The notes beneath the pieces were generated by a model, which was not told where the DNA came from, made no database searches, and saw nothing but the letters and a program-made list of their open reading frames with translations. A DNA stretch of 64,000 nt from Achromobacter sp. Bel (GTDB lineage Bacteria; Pseudomonadota; Gammaproteobacteria; Burkholderiales; Burkholderiaceae_B), in assembly GCF_012928505.1 (NCBI RefSeq), contig NZ_JABBJN010000030.1, forward strand, positions 18,198 through 82,197, read 5' to 3'. This document shows positions 1 through 8,630 of the stretch, in pieces (within the stretch, counting starts at the first letter, position 1; each line of letters starts with the position of its first letter). A program made the position numbers and the translations under genes.

Positions 1-347
1 GCAGGGGCGAACACCGACGACGCGGCGCCTGCCAGGGCTTGCGTGATCGTGACCCAGGCAAAACTCGCATTGGCCAGGAGGGCCATGCAGGCCCCGGTCA
101 CGAGCACGGCGGCCGCGATCAACAGTGCGCGCTTGTTCGACGTCCGGTCCACGAGAGCGCCTGCCGGCGTCTGCGCGACCAGCGCCGCAAGTCCGGATAT
201 CGTCATCACCAGCCCGATGCTGTCGGGCCGCCAATGATGCACCGCGAGCAAGTAGATGGCCAGATAGGGGCCGAGACCGTCACGCACATCGGCGACGAAA
301 AAGTTCAGCCAGTCCAGTGGACGCGAAGCAGAAGATGGAAAATGCAA
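1..347 (-). CDS. MFS transporter, N-terminal part (cut by window edge)
   Basis: The reverse strand is open from about 347 to the window edge and encodes an MFS N-terminus. A short leader is followed by LDWLNFFVADVRDG, then a hydrophobic helix and the loop between helices 2 and 3 (GALVDRTSNKR), which matches the MFS signature G-x3-D-R-x-x-x-R/K, then two more hydrophobic segments. Membrane exporter or uptake permease; substrate unknown. No ATG fits; the only start ahead of the conserved part is TTG at 345-347, without a convincing Shine-Dalgarno, so the start is tentative. The C-terminal two thirds lie outside the window. Confidence 0.75.
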   Translation of the reverse strand, partial: MHFPSSASRPLDWLNFFVADVRDGLGPYLAIYLLAVHHWRPDSIGLVMTISGLAALVAQTPAGALVDRTSNKRALLIAAAVLVTGACMALLANASFAWVTITQALAGAASSVFAP

Positions 348-556
348 AGTAGCCGTAAGAACCGTAGGTATCGATCAGGGTCGATCGTCAACGAACGCGA
401 AGGACGCGCCTTTGCGTCACCATTTTCCATTCCTGCGCATCGATTGTCGGTGGGAATCAGCCAGACACCTGCACCGCCGGATTGTAGACAGCAAACCGAA
501 CAAGCGTCACGACTCTTACGCCCAGCCGGTCGGCACTACACTGATCCGGTGCCAGC

Positions 557-584
557 GACCCACAATCCCAGACCCACAATCCCA
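557..584. repeat. Perfect 14-bp tandem duplication
   Basis: GACCCACAATCCCA occurs twice back to back, 38 bp upstream of the VOC gene start. It looks like a recent slippage duplication in the leader or promoter region. The rest of 348-622 shows no gene that I can support. Confidence 0.8.
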
Positions 585-622
585 TTGACAGGCGGCAGGC
601 CACCGCCAAACGGAGATCACGC

Positions 623-991
623 ATGTTCGATCACATCGGTTTCGGCGTCAGCGACATGGACCAAAGCCGCGAATTCTTCCTGCAGGCGCTGGGCCCGCTG
701 GGTGTAAGCCTTGCCATGGAAGGCCCCGACAGCGTCGGGCTGGGAAAAAACGGCAAACCCTCTCTTTGGCTGTATGCGGCCTCGTCGGTGCCGGCCCCTT
801 TGCATATCGCCATTGCGGCAACGACACGGCAGGAAGTGGACGCCTTCCATCAGGCTGCCCTGGCTGCGGGCGGCCGGGATAACGGCGCCCCCGGACTTCG
901 TCCGCATTACCATCCCCACTATTACGCCGCTTTCGTATTCGGCCCGGACGGCCATAACGTGGAGGCGGTCTGCCACCGTCCACAAGAATAA
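623..991 (+). CDS. VOC family protein (glyoxalase/dioxygenase fold)
   Basis: A 122-residue single-domain vicinal oxygen chelate protein. It opens with FDHIGFGVSD, the first beta strand with the metal-ligand His of the fold, and ends with YYAAFVFGPDGHNVEAVCH, where the Glu is the usual C-terminal metal ligand. HYHPHYYAAF is typical of the small glyoxalase-like lyase subgroup. Such proteins are cytosolic metal-dependent lyases, isomerases or dioxygenases; the substrate cannot be read from sequence. The ATG is chosen because GGAG lies at 612-615, seven bases upstream. It stands alone between an MFS gene and a convergently oriented Bug gene. Confidence 0.85.
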   Translation: MFDHIGFGVSDMDQSREFFLQALGPLGVSLAMEGPDSVGLGKNGKPSLWLYAASSVPAPLHIAIAATTRQEVDAFHQAALAAGGRDNGAPGLRPHYHPHYYAAFVFGPDGHNVEAVCHRPQE

Positions 992-1076
992 TTGCGCCCG
1001 GTCAGCGACCAAAAGAAAGGCCCCACCGAAGTGAGGCCGTCAAATCCGCCATCGCAGACGCGTCGCCCGCCACGAT

Positions 1077-2048
1077 TCATAGCGGCTTCAGGTCCACCTC
1101 TTTAGCGATCTTGCCGAATGCGTCAAGGTCCGTCTTGACGCGGGCAGTCGTGTCAGCCGGGCTGGACGCGCGTGGGATCATCGCCAAGTCCAGCAAGCGC
1201 TGCTGCATTTCGGGCTTGGCGAATTCTTTTGCAATAGCCTGCTGAATCTTGTCCACAATGGCGTCCGGCGTGCCCTTGGGCGCCGCCAGACCAAACCAGG
1301 CCACCGCCGAAAAGCCCGGCATGCCTGCCTGGGGGCCAGTCGGCACATCCGGCAACGCCGCCACGCGCTCGGGGTTGGTGACGAACAGCGGCCGCACCTT
1401 TCCCGCCTTGATGAAAGGGGTCTGCACGCCGGTATTGTCCAGCACGGCGTCGATATGGCCGCCCAGCAGATCGTTCATCGCGGGACTGCTCCCCTTGTAG
1501 GGCACGATATTGATCTGGATGCCGGCGGCGCGGGCGAACATGAGCTGTGTCAGGTGCTGCTGGGTACCCAGTCCGGCATTGCCGAACGTGATCTTGTTGG
1601 GATTCTTGCGGCCGTAATCGATGAACTCCTGCAGCGTCTTGGCGGGGAACTCATTGTTCGTCACCACCACGAAAGGCAGATCCACCAGCACCGTAATTTG
1701 CTTGAAGTCTTCCAGCGGCTTGTATCGCAACTTGTAGACGTAGGGGTTGACCGCCATCGTACCGCTGGCCGTCAGTGCCAAGGTGTAGCCGTCGGGCTCT
1801 GCCCGCGCGACGTGCTCGGTGCCCAGCACCCCGCCGGCGCCGGGCTTGGCCTCGACGATGACGGGTTGCCCCAGTTCGCTCTGCACCGCCTGGGCCGCGA
1901 AACGCGCCAGCATGTCGGCGGACCCACCCGTAGCGTAGGGCAGGATGATCGTGATCGGCTTGCTGGGGTAGTTGTCCGCGGCCGCCGCTTGCGAGGCAGC
2001 CAAGGCCGCAAAACAGGCAGCAGCCAGAAACTTCAGGTTCTTTATCAT
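1077..2048 (-). CDS. Bug family tripartite tricarboxylate transporter substrate-binding protein
   Basis: Periplasmic solute receptor of 323 residues. A signal peptide (MIKNLKFLAAACFAALAASQAAAAD, cleavage near Ala-Asp) precedes YPSKPITIILPYATGGSAD, the hallmark first strand and ligand loop of Bug proteins. PGAGGVLGTEHVARAEPDGYT and VPYKGSSPAMNDLLGGHIDAV are further family signatures. These receptors bind carboxylates or related small acids; many are orphans without TctAB genes beside them, as here. The ATG at 2048 is preferred over an in-frame TTG at 2063 because it begins the signal peptide. It diverges from the LysR gene at 2179, which probably controls it. Confidence 0.92.
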   Translation of the reverse strand: MIKNLKFLAAACFAALAASQAAAADNYPSKPITIILPYATGGSADMLARFAAQAVQSELGQPVIVEAKPGAGGVLGTEHVARAEPDGYTLALTASGTMAVNPYVYKLRYKPLEDFKQITVLVDLPFVVVTNNEFPAKTLQEFIDYGRKNPNKITFGNAGLGTQQHLTQLMFARAAGIQINIVPYKGSSPAMNDLLGGHIDAVLDNTGVQTPFIKAGKVRPLFVTNPERVAALPDVPTGPQAGMPGFSAVAWFGLAAPKGTPDAIVDKIQQAIAKEFAKPEMQQRLLDLAMIPRASSPADTTARVKTDLDAFGKIAKEVDLKPL

Positions 2049-2146
2049 CGATTGATTACCCAAGTTGCGTGAGAACTGCGCAGGAACCCGGGCAAGGTTA
2101 AGCGGTCTGGTGTTATATGACCAATCAACAATTAAAATAGAACATC

Positions 2147-2161
2147 ATCAACATTGTTGAT
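2147..2161. promoter_or_regulatory. Palindromic LysR-type operator between the Bug and lysR genes
   Basis: ATCAACATTGTTGAT is a perfect 15-bp palindrome around one centre base and contains the T-N11-A form of LysR boxes (2148-2160). A related half site, ATCAACAATT, lies at 2124-2133. The palindrome is 18 bp upstream of the lysR GTG and inside the divergent promoter region, as expected for autoregulation plus control of the Bug gene. Sequence evidence only. Confidence 0.55.
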
Positions 2162-2178
2162 AACAATACGGGGATACC

Positions 2179-3123
2179 GTGCTTGACGCCATCGACCTGA
2201 ACCTGCTTCGCATCTTCGACGCCGTCATGACCGAGCGCAACGTCACGCGCGCGGCATTCACGTTGCACATGACGCAGCCGGCGGTCAGCAACGCCATCAA
2301 CCGCCTGCGCCTGACATTGAAGGACCCGCTGTTCATCAAGGTGCAAGGCGGGGTACTGCCCACCCAGCGCGCCGAATTGCTGTGGCCTCCCATCCGCGAC
2401 GCGCTTGCCCGCATCGCAGCAACCCTGGAGCGCAACGAATTCGACCCCGCCCGCTCGGAAGCGGTGTTCCGCCTGGCCATGTCCGATTACGTAGCCGACC
2501 AGGTGATCCGGCCGCTGTTCGTCGAACAGCAGTCGGTGGCGCCGAACATCCGCATCCACCTGCATCCCTATTCGCTGGACAACACTGCCGCGCTGCTCGA
2601 CAAGGGCGAAGTCGACATGGCGGCAGGCGTGTATTCGAACTTCGGCTCGTCGCTGCGCACCCTGCCCCTGGAGACCCTGACCTACGTATGCGCGATGCGC
2701 AAGGGCCATCCGCTGCTGTCCTTGCCGCGCTTTACGCTGGATGACTTCCTGCGCGCCCGGCATCTGGTTGTCAGCCTGCTGGGCACTGCCGCCCTGATCG
2801 ACCACGAACTCGCCGCCCACGGCTACAAGCGCAATGCCGTGCTGACGATCAACCAGTTCGCGCTGGCCCCACGCCTGCTGGCCGAGACCGACCTGATCTG
2901 CATCGTGCCGGTCAATGCCGTACGCAACAGCCCGCACAGCCATCAACTTGAAGCCATCGAGCCGCCCTTTCCGCTGATTCCGCGCACGGTCAACCTGATC
3001 TGGCACGAGCGTTCGGACAACCTGCCCGCGCATCGCTGGCTACGCGAGGAAATCCTCAAGGTATGCAAGGCGCAGGGCATGATGTTCGACCCGGTGCAGG
3101 GGGCCGAGTCGCACGCCTATTGA
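2179..3123 (+). CDS. LysR family transcriptional regulator
   Basis: A 314-residue LysR regulator. Residues 1-65 form the winged helix-turn-helix (LNLLRIFDAVMTERNVTRAA, then TQPAVSNAINRLR), in the NodD/LinR-like style with LKDPLFIK after the recognition helix. The remainder is the two-lobed effector domain. GTG start with GGGGA upstream. It is divergent from the Bug receptor and is followed 130 bp later by the hydantoinase-like A/B pair on the same strand, so it probably controls either or both. Inducer unknown, probably a substrate of the Bug or HyuAB functions. Confidence 0.92.
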   Translation: MLDAIDLNLLRIFDAVMTERNVTRAAFTLHMTQPAVSNAINRLRLTLKDPLFIKVQGGVLPTQRAELLWPPIRDALARIAATLERNEFDPARSEAVFRLAMSDYVADQVIRPLFVEQQSVAPNIRIHLHPYSLDNTAALLDKGEVDMAAGVYSNFGSSLRTLPLETLTYVCAMRKGHPLLSLPRFTLDDFLRARHLVVSLLGTAALIDHELAAHGYKRNAVLTINQFALAPRLLAETDLICIVPVNAVRNSPHSHQLEAIEPPFPLIPRTVNLIWHERSDNLPAHRWLREEILKVCKAQGMMFDPVQGAESHAY

Positions 3124-3253
3124 TCGCCACATCATTCACGCAGATGATGACGATCAATGCAAATCTTTGATTAGATCGAATGATTCTCCGTCGATAAGAT
3201 TCGGGTCACCCTAGCTTCGGCGCTCGCATGCGCCGGCATCCTGGAGACCCGCG

Positions 3254-5329
3254 TTGACTCACCCCGCACCCCTCCCCGGCGAGCGCCGTTTCCGTGTCGG
3301 CTTCGACGTCGGCGGCACCTTCACTGATTTCACCCTGCTGGCCGAACATAGCGGCGAGCTGTCCTACTTCAAGGTGCCCTCGACGCCGCACGACCCGTCC
3401 GAAGCCATCCAGAGTGGCCTGGCGCACCTGATGCGCGAACATGGGATCGCCGGCGACGAGCTGGCGCACGTGGGCCATGGCACGACGGTCGCCACCAATA
3501 TGGTGATCGAACGGCGCGGCTCGCGCTGTGCGCTGGTCACCACGCGTGGCTTTCGCGACGTGCTGGAGATCGGACGGCAGACTCGCCCTCACCTGTACGA
3601 CTACAACGTCATCAAGCCAGCTCCGCTGGCGCCGCGCGAGTGGCGCTTCGAAATCGGCGAGCGCATGGCCGCCGACGGCAGCGTGCTGCAAGCGCTGGAC
3701 GAGGATGAGGTGGTCTCTGTCGCGCGTCAACTGGCCGAAGCGCAGGTGGAATCGGTGGCCATCTGCTTCATGCACAGCTACCGCAACGACGCCCACGAAC
3801 GCCGCGCACGCGACATCCTGGCGGAATATCTGCCTGGCGTTTATCTCAGCGTGTCCAGCGAAATACTGCCGGAATTCCGCGAATACGAGCGCATGTCGAC
3901 AACGGCCCTGAACGCCTATGTTGGCCCGCGCATGGCCTCCTACATGCGCAACCTGGTCGGCTCGGTGCGGCGCATGGGCGTGGGGGTAGCTCCCACCACA
4001 GTGCATTCCAACGGCGGCCTGATGTCGGTGGAGTCAGTGCTGACCGCCCCAGTGCGGACGTGCGTGTCCGGGCCCGCCGCTGGCGTGATCGGTGCAGCCG
4101 AGCTTGGGCGGGCGGCGGGCTTTCACAACCTGATCACCTTCGACGTGGGCGGCACCAGCACCGACGTCTCGCTGGTGGCCGAACTGCAGCCGCTGTTCAC
4201 CTCCAGCCGCCTGGTGGCGGACTATCCGGTCAAGACCCTGATGGTCGACGTACACGTCATCGGTGCCGGCGGCGGCAGTATCGCGCGCATCGACGACGCC
4301 GGCGCGCTGAAGGTAGGCCCGCAAAGCGCCGGCGCCGTGCCCGGCCCGATCGCCTACAACCGGGGCGGCACGGCGGTCACCCTGACGGATGCGCACGTCG
4401 TGCTGGGCCGCCTGAATCCCGTGGCCCTGCTTGAAGGCCGCATGGCCGTGCATGCCGAGCGCGCGCGCGCCGCCCTGGCCGAACAGGTGGCCGGCCCGCT
4501 GGGCATCAGCCTCGAAGAGGCGGCCTACGGCATCCTGCGGATCGCGAACTCGAACATGGCGCGGGCCGTGCGCGCGGTATCAACCGAACGTGGCCACGAC
4601 ATACGGAAGTTCGCGCTGTGCGCCTTCGGCGGCGCGGGGGGCCTGCACGCGGCCGAACTGGCGCGCGACTGCGGCGTCGGCACCCTGCTGATCCCGCAAG
4701 AACCCGGCACCATGTGCGCGCGCGGCATTCTGCTGTCGGACATCTCCATGGACTTTGTCCAGACGCTGATGGCCGACGCCAGCGAACCAGGCTGGCAGGC
4801 GGTGCAAGCGGCGCTCGACGCGCTGGGCGGCAAAGCGCGCGCATGGTTGGCCGGCGAAGGCGTGGGCGACGCCGCCCAGCGCCTGTCGGCCGTCATCGAC
4901 GCGCGCTACCAAGGCCAGAATTTCGAGATCCCCGTGCCGCTGGACGGCATGCGCCTGATCCCACGGGCCGACTTCGTGGCGGCCTTCAGCGCGGCGCACA
5001 TCCGCGAATATGGTTACGACGCCGCCGGCCGCGCGGTCGAGATCGTCAATTGCCGCGTGCGCGCGGTGGGCATGGTGCCGCGCGCACCGATTGCCCACGT
5101 GGCTGGGGGCACCAGTCTGGACGCCGCGATCAAGGAGCGTCGCGCTGTCTACTTCGAGAAGACCGGTTGGGCCGACACGCCCGTCTACCGCCGTGCCCTG
5201 CTCCCGGTGGGCACGCCCATCGACGGCCCCGCCGTCATCGAGGAAATGAGTTCGACCACCGTGATCCTGCCCGGCCAGCAAGCGCGCGCCGACGACTACG
5301 GGAACCTCGTCGTCAACCTCAACCCCTAA
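3254..5329 (+). CDS. Hydantoinase/oxoprolinase family protein, subunit A
   Basis: A 691-residue HyuA-type protein. The N-terminal hydantoinase A domain has FRVGFDVGGTFTDF (about 14-26), an ASKHA-like phosphate loop, and a second nucleotide-binding motif, FDVGGTSTDVSL, near 297-308. The C-terminal part resembles the ATP-dependent N-methylhydantoinase and acetone carboxylase alpha subunits. The enzyme couples ATP hydrolysis to opening or carboxylation of a small ring or ketone substrate, with the B subunit encoded next. TTG start with GGAG seven bases upstream; no ATG fits before the phosphate loop. The B gene starts 11 bp after the stop, so they form an operon. Exact substrate not determinable. 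Confidence 0.9.
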   Translation: MTHPAPLPGERRFRVGFDVGGTFTDFTLLAEHSGELSYFKVPSTPHDPSEAIQSGLAHLMREHGIAGDELAHVGHGTTVATNMVIERRGSRCALVTTRGFRDVLEIGRQTRPHLYDYNVIKPAPLAPREWRFEIGERMAADGSVLQALDEDEVVSVARQLAEAQVESVAICFMHSYRNDAHERRARDILAEYLPGVYLSVSSEILPEFREYERMSTTALNAYVGPRMASYMRNLVGSVRRMGVGVAPTTVHSNGGLMSVESVLTAPVRTCVSGPAAGVIGAAELGRAAGFHNLITFDVGGTSTDVSLVAELQPLFTSSRLVADYPVKTLMVDVHVIGAGGGSIARIDDAGALKVGPQSAGAVPGPIAYNRGGTAVTLTDAHVVLGRLNPVALLEGRMAVHAERARAALAEQVAGPLGISLEEAAYGILRIANSNMARAVRAVSTERGHDIRKFALCAFGGAGGLHAAELARDCGVGTLLIPQEPGTMCARGILLSDISMDFVQTLMADASEPGWQAVQAALDALGGKARAWLAGEGVGDAAQRLSAVIDARYQGQNFEIPVPLDGMRLIPRADFVAAFSAAHIREYGYDAAGRAVEIVNCRVRAVGMVPRAPIAHVAGGTSLDAAIKERRAVYFEKTGWADTPVYRRALLPVGTPIDGPAVIEEMSSTTVILPGQQARADDYGNLVVNLNP

Positions 5330-5340
5330 GGCAAATCGAC

Positions 5341-7122
5341 ATGACCACCGCACCCATCGCCGCCGCCGAGTCCGACGCCTTCGACCCCATCGAAATGGAG
5401 GTCTTCAGCAACCGCCTGCTGTCCATCACCGAAGAAATGGGCAACACGTTGATCCGTTCGTCTTTCTCCAGCAACATCAAGGAACGCAAGGACTGCTCCG
5501 TGGCGCTGTTCGACGCCGCGGGCCGCCTGGTGGCCCAGGCCGCCCACGTGCCGGTGCACCTGGGCTCGTTGTCGGGCGGCATCGATGCCGTGCTGCGCCG
5601 CTATGGCGCGGCCGGCATCCGCCCGGGCGATGCGTTCCTGTGCAATGACGCCTATCTGGCCGGCGGCACCCACGCACCGGACATCACCGTCGTTTCACCC
5701 ATCTTCTACGACGGCGTGCTGCGCTTTTTTTCCGCCAACATCGGCCACCACACTGACGTGGGCGGCGCCGTGCCCGGCTCGACCTCGCATCACCTGAAGA
5801 CCGTGTGGGAAGAGGGCATCCGCCTGCCGGCCATGCGTATCGTGCGGCAAGGCGAGCTGGACCTGGACCTGCTGGAGATGATCGCGCACAACACGCGCGA
5901 ACCCGACAACCGCATGCACGATATCCGCGCCCAGATCGCCACCAACGACAAGGGCGCTCGCTTGATGCTGGAGCTGCTGCGGCAATCCGGCCTGGACACG
6001 GTGCTGTCGGCCATCGACGGCATCCTGCGCTATACCGAGCGGCGGCTGCGCAACCGCATCGCCCAGCTGCCCTCGGGCAGCGTGTCGTTCACCGAACGCA
6101 TGGATGATGACGGCATGGGCGGCGAGCCGGTGGTGATACAGGCCAACGTGCAGGCGCGCGACGGCCAGCTGCACGTGGACTTCACCGGCACCGGCAAGCA
6201 GGCGCGCGGCGCCTTCAACCTGCCGGCCAGCGCGCTCAACGCCAGCGTGTACTTCGCCGTCAAGGCGATGCTCGACCCCGAGCTGATGCCCAACAACGGG
6301 CTGTTCCAGCCCATCACCATCAGCGCGCCCGAAGGCACGATCACCAATCCGGTATTTCCCGCCGCAGTGGGCGCGCGCGTGACCACCGCGCAGCGCGTGG
6401 CCGGCACCGTGATCGGCGCCCTGGGCCAGTTGCTGCCGCCCGGACGCGGCATGGCCTCATCCAACGACGTCATGCCTTCCATGCTGTTCTCCGGCCCCCT
6501 GCGCGACGGCAAGGGCACCTTCGTCTATCTTGAAACCCTGGGCGGCGGCGCGGGCGGGCGCGCGCGCGGCGACGGCATGGACGGCATCCAGGTCAACGTC
6601 ACCAATACCTCCAACCTGCCCGCCGAGGCTCTGGAAATCGAGTACCCCCTGCTGGTCGACGAATACGCCCTGGTGAACGACACCGGCGGCGCGGGCAAGT
6701 ACCGCGGCGGCATGGGCATCGCGCGCCAGATCCGGTCGTTGCACGACCAGCTGGCCTGCACCATCCGTTGCGACGCGGCCCTGTTCGGCGCAGCCGGTCT
6801 GGATGGCGGCCTGACCGGCGGGACCTCACGACTGATCCAGAACCCCGGACGCCCCGACGAGCAGCGCCTGCCCAGCAAAATTTCGGGCCACCCGTTGCCG
6901 GCGGGCGTATCGGTGCGCCTGGAGACGCCCGGCGGTGGCGGCTATGGCGCGCCAGCCGAGCGCGCGCTGGCCGATATCCGCCAAGACCTCCTGGCGGGCA
7001 AGGTGAGCCGCCTCGCCGCCGAGCGGGACTATGGGTCCGAGAAGGTCGTCCGCGCCCTTCAGCAAACGGGCTCCGGATCCGCGGCAACAGGACAAGCCGG
7101 CCCCCAGGCGCGGCAAGACTGA
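5341..7122 (+). CDS. Hydantoinase/oxoprolinase family protein, subunit B
   Basis: A 593-residue HyuB-type subunit partnering the upstream A subunit. It begins FDPIEMEVFSNRLLSITEEMG, the usual start of the hydantoinase B domain, then shows SSFSSNIKERKDCSVALFD, HVPVHLGSL, the block DAYLAGGTHAPDI and HHTDVGGAVPGS, the last two rich in conserved His/Asp typical of the metal-binding region. The frame is open far upstream of 5341, but that stretch overlaps subunit A in another frame and is not part of the gene. The C-terminal 25 residues are low-complexity. Family members are N-methylhydantoinases, 5-oxoprolinases and acetone/acetophenone carboxylases. Confidence 0.9.
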   Translation: MTTAPIAAAESDAFDPIEMEVFSNRLLSITEEMGNTLIRSSFSSNIKERKDCSVALFDAAGRLVAQAAHVPVHLGSLSGGIDAVLRRYGAAGIRPGDAFLCNDAYLAGGTHAPDITVVSPIFYDGVLRFFSANIGHHTDVGGAVPGSTSHHLKTVWEEGIRLPAMRIVRQGELDLDLLEMIAHNTREPDNRMHDIRAQIATNDKGARLMLELLRQSGLDTVLSAIDGILRYTERRLRNRIAQLPSGSVSFTERMDDDGMGGEPVVIQANVQARDGQLHVDFTGTGKQARGAFNLPASALNASVYFAVKAMLDPELMPNNGLFQPITISAPEGTITNPVFPAAVGARVTTAQRVAGTVIGALGQLLPPGRGMASSNDVMPSMLFSGPLRDGKGTFVYLETLGGGAGGRARGDGMDGIQVNVTNTSNLPAEALEIEYPLLVDEYALVNDTGGAGKYRGGMGIARQIRSLHDQLACTIRCDAALFGAAGLDGGLTGGTSRLIQNPGRPDEQRLPSKISGHPLPAGVSVRLETPGGGGYGAPAERALADIRQDLLAGKVSRLAAERDYGSEKVVRALQQTGSGSAATGQAGPQARQD

Positions 7123-7223
7123 GGCACGGGAGGCTGTTTTCGGCAAATTTCCTATAAGCCGCGCCTTCCCGCCCGGGTTCCCTGCGTGCTAGGCTCGCTG
7201 GAGTTCCTGCCTGCCGAGTCCAG

Positions 7224-8309
7224 ATGAAATCCATTCTGCAGTCTGAGAAATTCCTGCTTCTAGCCTGCACGGCCGCCGTGGCGGGATATGCTGTCGACAG
7301 CCGCTTAGCCGACTTCGGCCGACTTGCCAGCGTGTTGGAGACGGCCCTTCTTATCGCGGCGATCCTGGCCGCGTCGCTCAACGTGGCGCGCCACGCCGAA
7401 CGCATCGCCCAGAAATTGGGCGATCCCTACGGCAGCATGATCCTGACGCTGTCGGCGGTCCTGGTGGAAGTGATCGTGCTGGCCATCGTCTCGACCAAGA
7501 CGGGTTCGCCCACTCTGGTGCGGGACAGCATCTACTCGGCCGTCATGCTCGACATCAACGGCATCCTGGGTGTCGCCGCGCTCATCGGGGGGTTCAAGCA
7601 CGGCGAACAGGCCTACAACGATGACTCCGCGCGCACTTACAGCGTGATGATCCTGACGGCCGTCACGGTGTCCATGATCATTCCCGAATTCGTTCCCCAG
7701 GCCGACTGGCAGGCCTATAGCGCCTTCACCATCGTGGCGATGCTGTTGCTCTACAGCGTATTCCTTCGCATGCAAACCGGGCCGCACAGCTACTTTTTCA
7801 GCTACAGCTATCCCGACAAGAAAACGCGCACCAACACGCCGGCCTCGGGTTCCCCCGGCTGGAGATACTCGGCCGCCATGATGGCGTGCGGCATCATCGC
7901 CGTGGGCTTTCTGGCCGAACTGATGTCGCATTCGCTGGAGCGCAGCGTTCAAGGCATCGATGTGCCCATCGGACTGATCGCACTGATCGTGGCTGGCATT
8001 TCCGCCGCGCCGGAAATGCTGACCGCGCTGCGCGCCGCATTGGCCAATCGCATGCAGTCGGTAGTCAACATCGCCCTGGGGGCCTCGCTGTCCACCGTCA
8101 TCCTCACCGTGCCCGCCATGGAGGCCATGGCGCTGTTCTCCGGGCAACGCATCGACCTGGCCATGACGCCGTTGCAGACGCTGATGATGCTGGCCACGCT
8201 GCTGGTGGCCGCCATCAACCTGAACGATGGTCAAACCAATGCCATCGAGGGCATGACGCACTTCATCCTGTTCGGCACCTTCCTGATGCTCCTGACGCTG
8301 GGCTTGTAG
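7224..8309 (+). CDS. Calcium:proton (cation/H+) antiporter, ChaA-like
   Basis: A 361-residue integral membrane protein with about 10-11 hydrophobic helices. It carries the two inverted alpha repeats of the CaCA exchanger superfamily: GDPYGSMILTLSAVLVEV in the first half and ISAAPEMLTALRAAL with the following NIALGASLSTVIL in the second, each with the acidic residue that binds the cation. Length and layout match ChaA/y4hA ionic transporters of the inner membrane, which extrude Ca2+ or Na+/K+ for protons. A hydrophilic loop near 190-210 separates the halves. Single gene; the next gene downstream is on the opposite strand. Confidence 0.88.
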   Translation: MKSILQSEKFLLLACTAAVAGYAVDSRLADFGRLASVLETALLIAAILAASLNVARHAERIAQKLGDPYGSMILTLSAVLVEVIVLAIVSTKTGSPTLVRDSIYSAVMLDINGILGVAALIGGFKHGEQAYNDDSARTYSVMILTAVTVSMIIPEFVPQADWQAYSAFTIVAMLLLYSVFLRMQTGPHSYFFSYSYPDKKTRTNTPASGSPGWRYSAAMMACGIIAVGFLAELMSHSLERSVQGIDVPIGLIALIVAGISAAPEMLTALRAALANRMQSVVNIALGASLSTVILTVPAMEAMALFSGQRIDLAMTPLQTLMMLATLLVAAINLNDGQTNAIEGMTHFILFGTFLMLLTLGL

Positions 8310-8388
8310 CGCTGCCCTGCGATCGGCGCCTCTGCCCGTCTGCGCCGGAGGCGGCCAGGCCCGTGCCATCTGGCCTGACCGCCGCGAT

Positions 8389-8568
8389 TCAGGGTTTGCT
8401 GCGCGCCCCCCCACCACGGTTTCGCTGGCTCTGCTGATCCTGCCCCGTCCCGATCTGCGAAACGTGGCCTTCCTTCTTTGTGCGATTTTGCGTGTCGCCG
8501 TGACTCGCTTGCGATTCGCGGGGAGTATCGTCGGCAGTCGGATCGGGTTTGCTGGGTTTGGTTTTCAT
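8389..8568 (-). CDS. Small disordered hypothetical protein (59 aa)
   Basis: Not recognised. A 59-residue hydrophilic protein beginning MKTKPSKPDPTADD, rich in Lys, Gln, Ser, Gly and Asp, with no hydrophobic segment and no predicted fold. The start at 8568 has AGGAAAG upstream at good spacing. A longer in-frame start at 8634 would overlap the BON gene stop. It lies 62 bp downstream of the BON protein gene on the same strand and may be co-transcribed. Its composition resembles small stress-induced hydrophilic proteins, but that is only a resemblance. Confidence 0.5.
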   Translation of the reverse strand: MKTKPSKPDPTADDTPRESQASHGDTQNRTKKEGHVSQIGTGQDQQSQRNRGGGARSKP

Positions 8569-8630
8569 GGTTTCTTTCCTGTTCGTTGCGATAGCGGGTG
8601 CGCGCGTGGCGGGCGAAATTTCCTGTTGCG

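Noticed and set aside
4618..5340. N-terminal extension of the hydantoinase B frame by about 240 codons
   Set aside because: Overlaps subunit A in another frame and is Arg/Gly/Ala-rich; the family N-terminus begins at ATG 5341.
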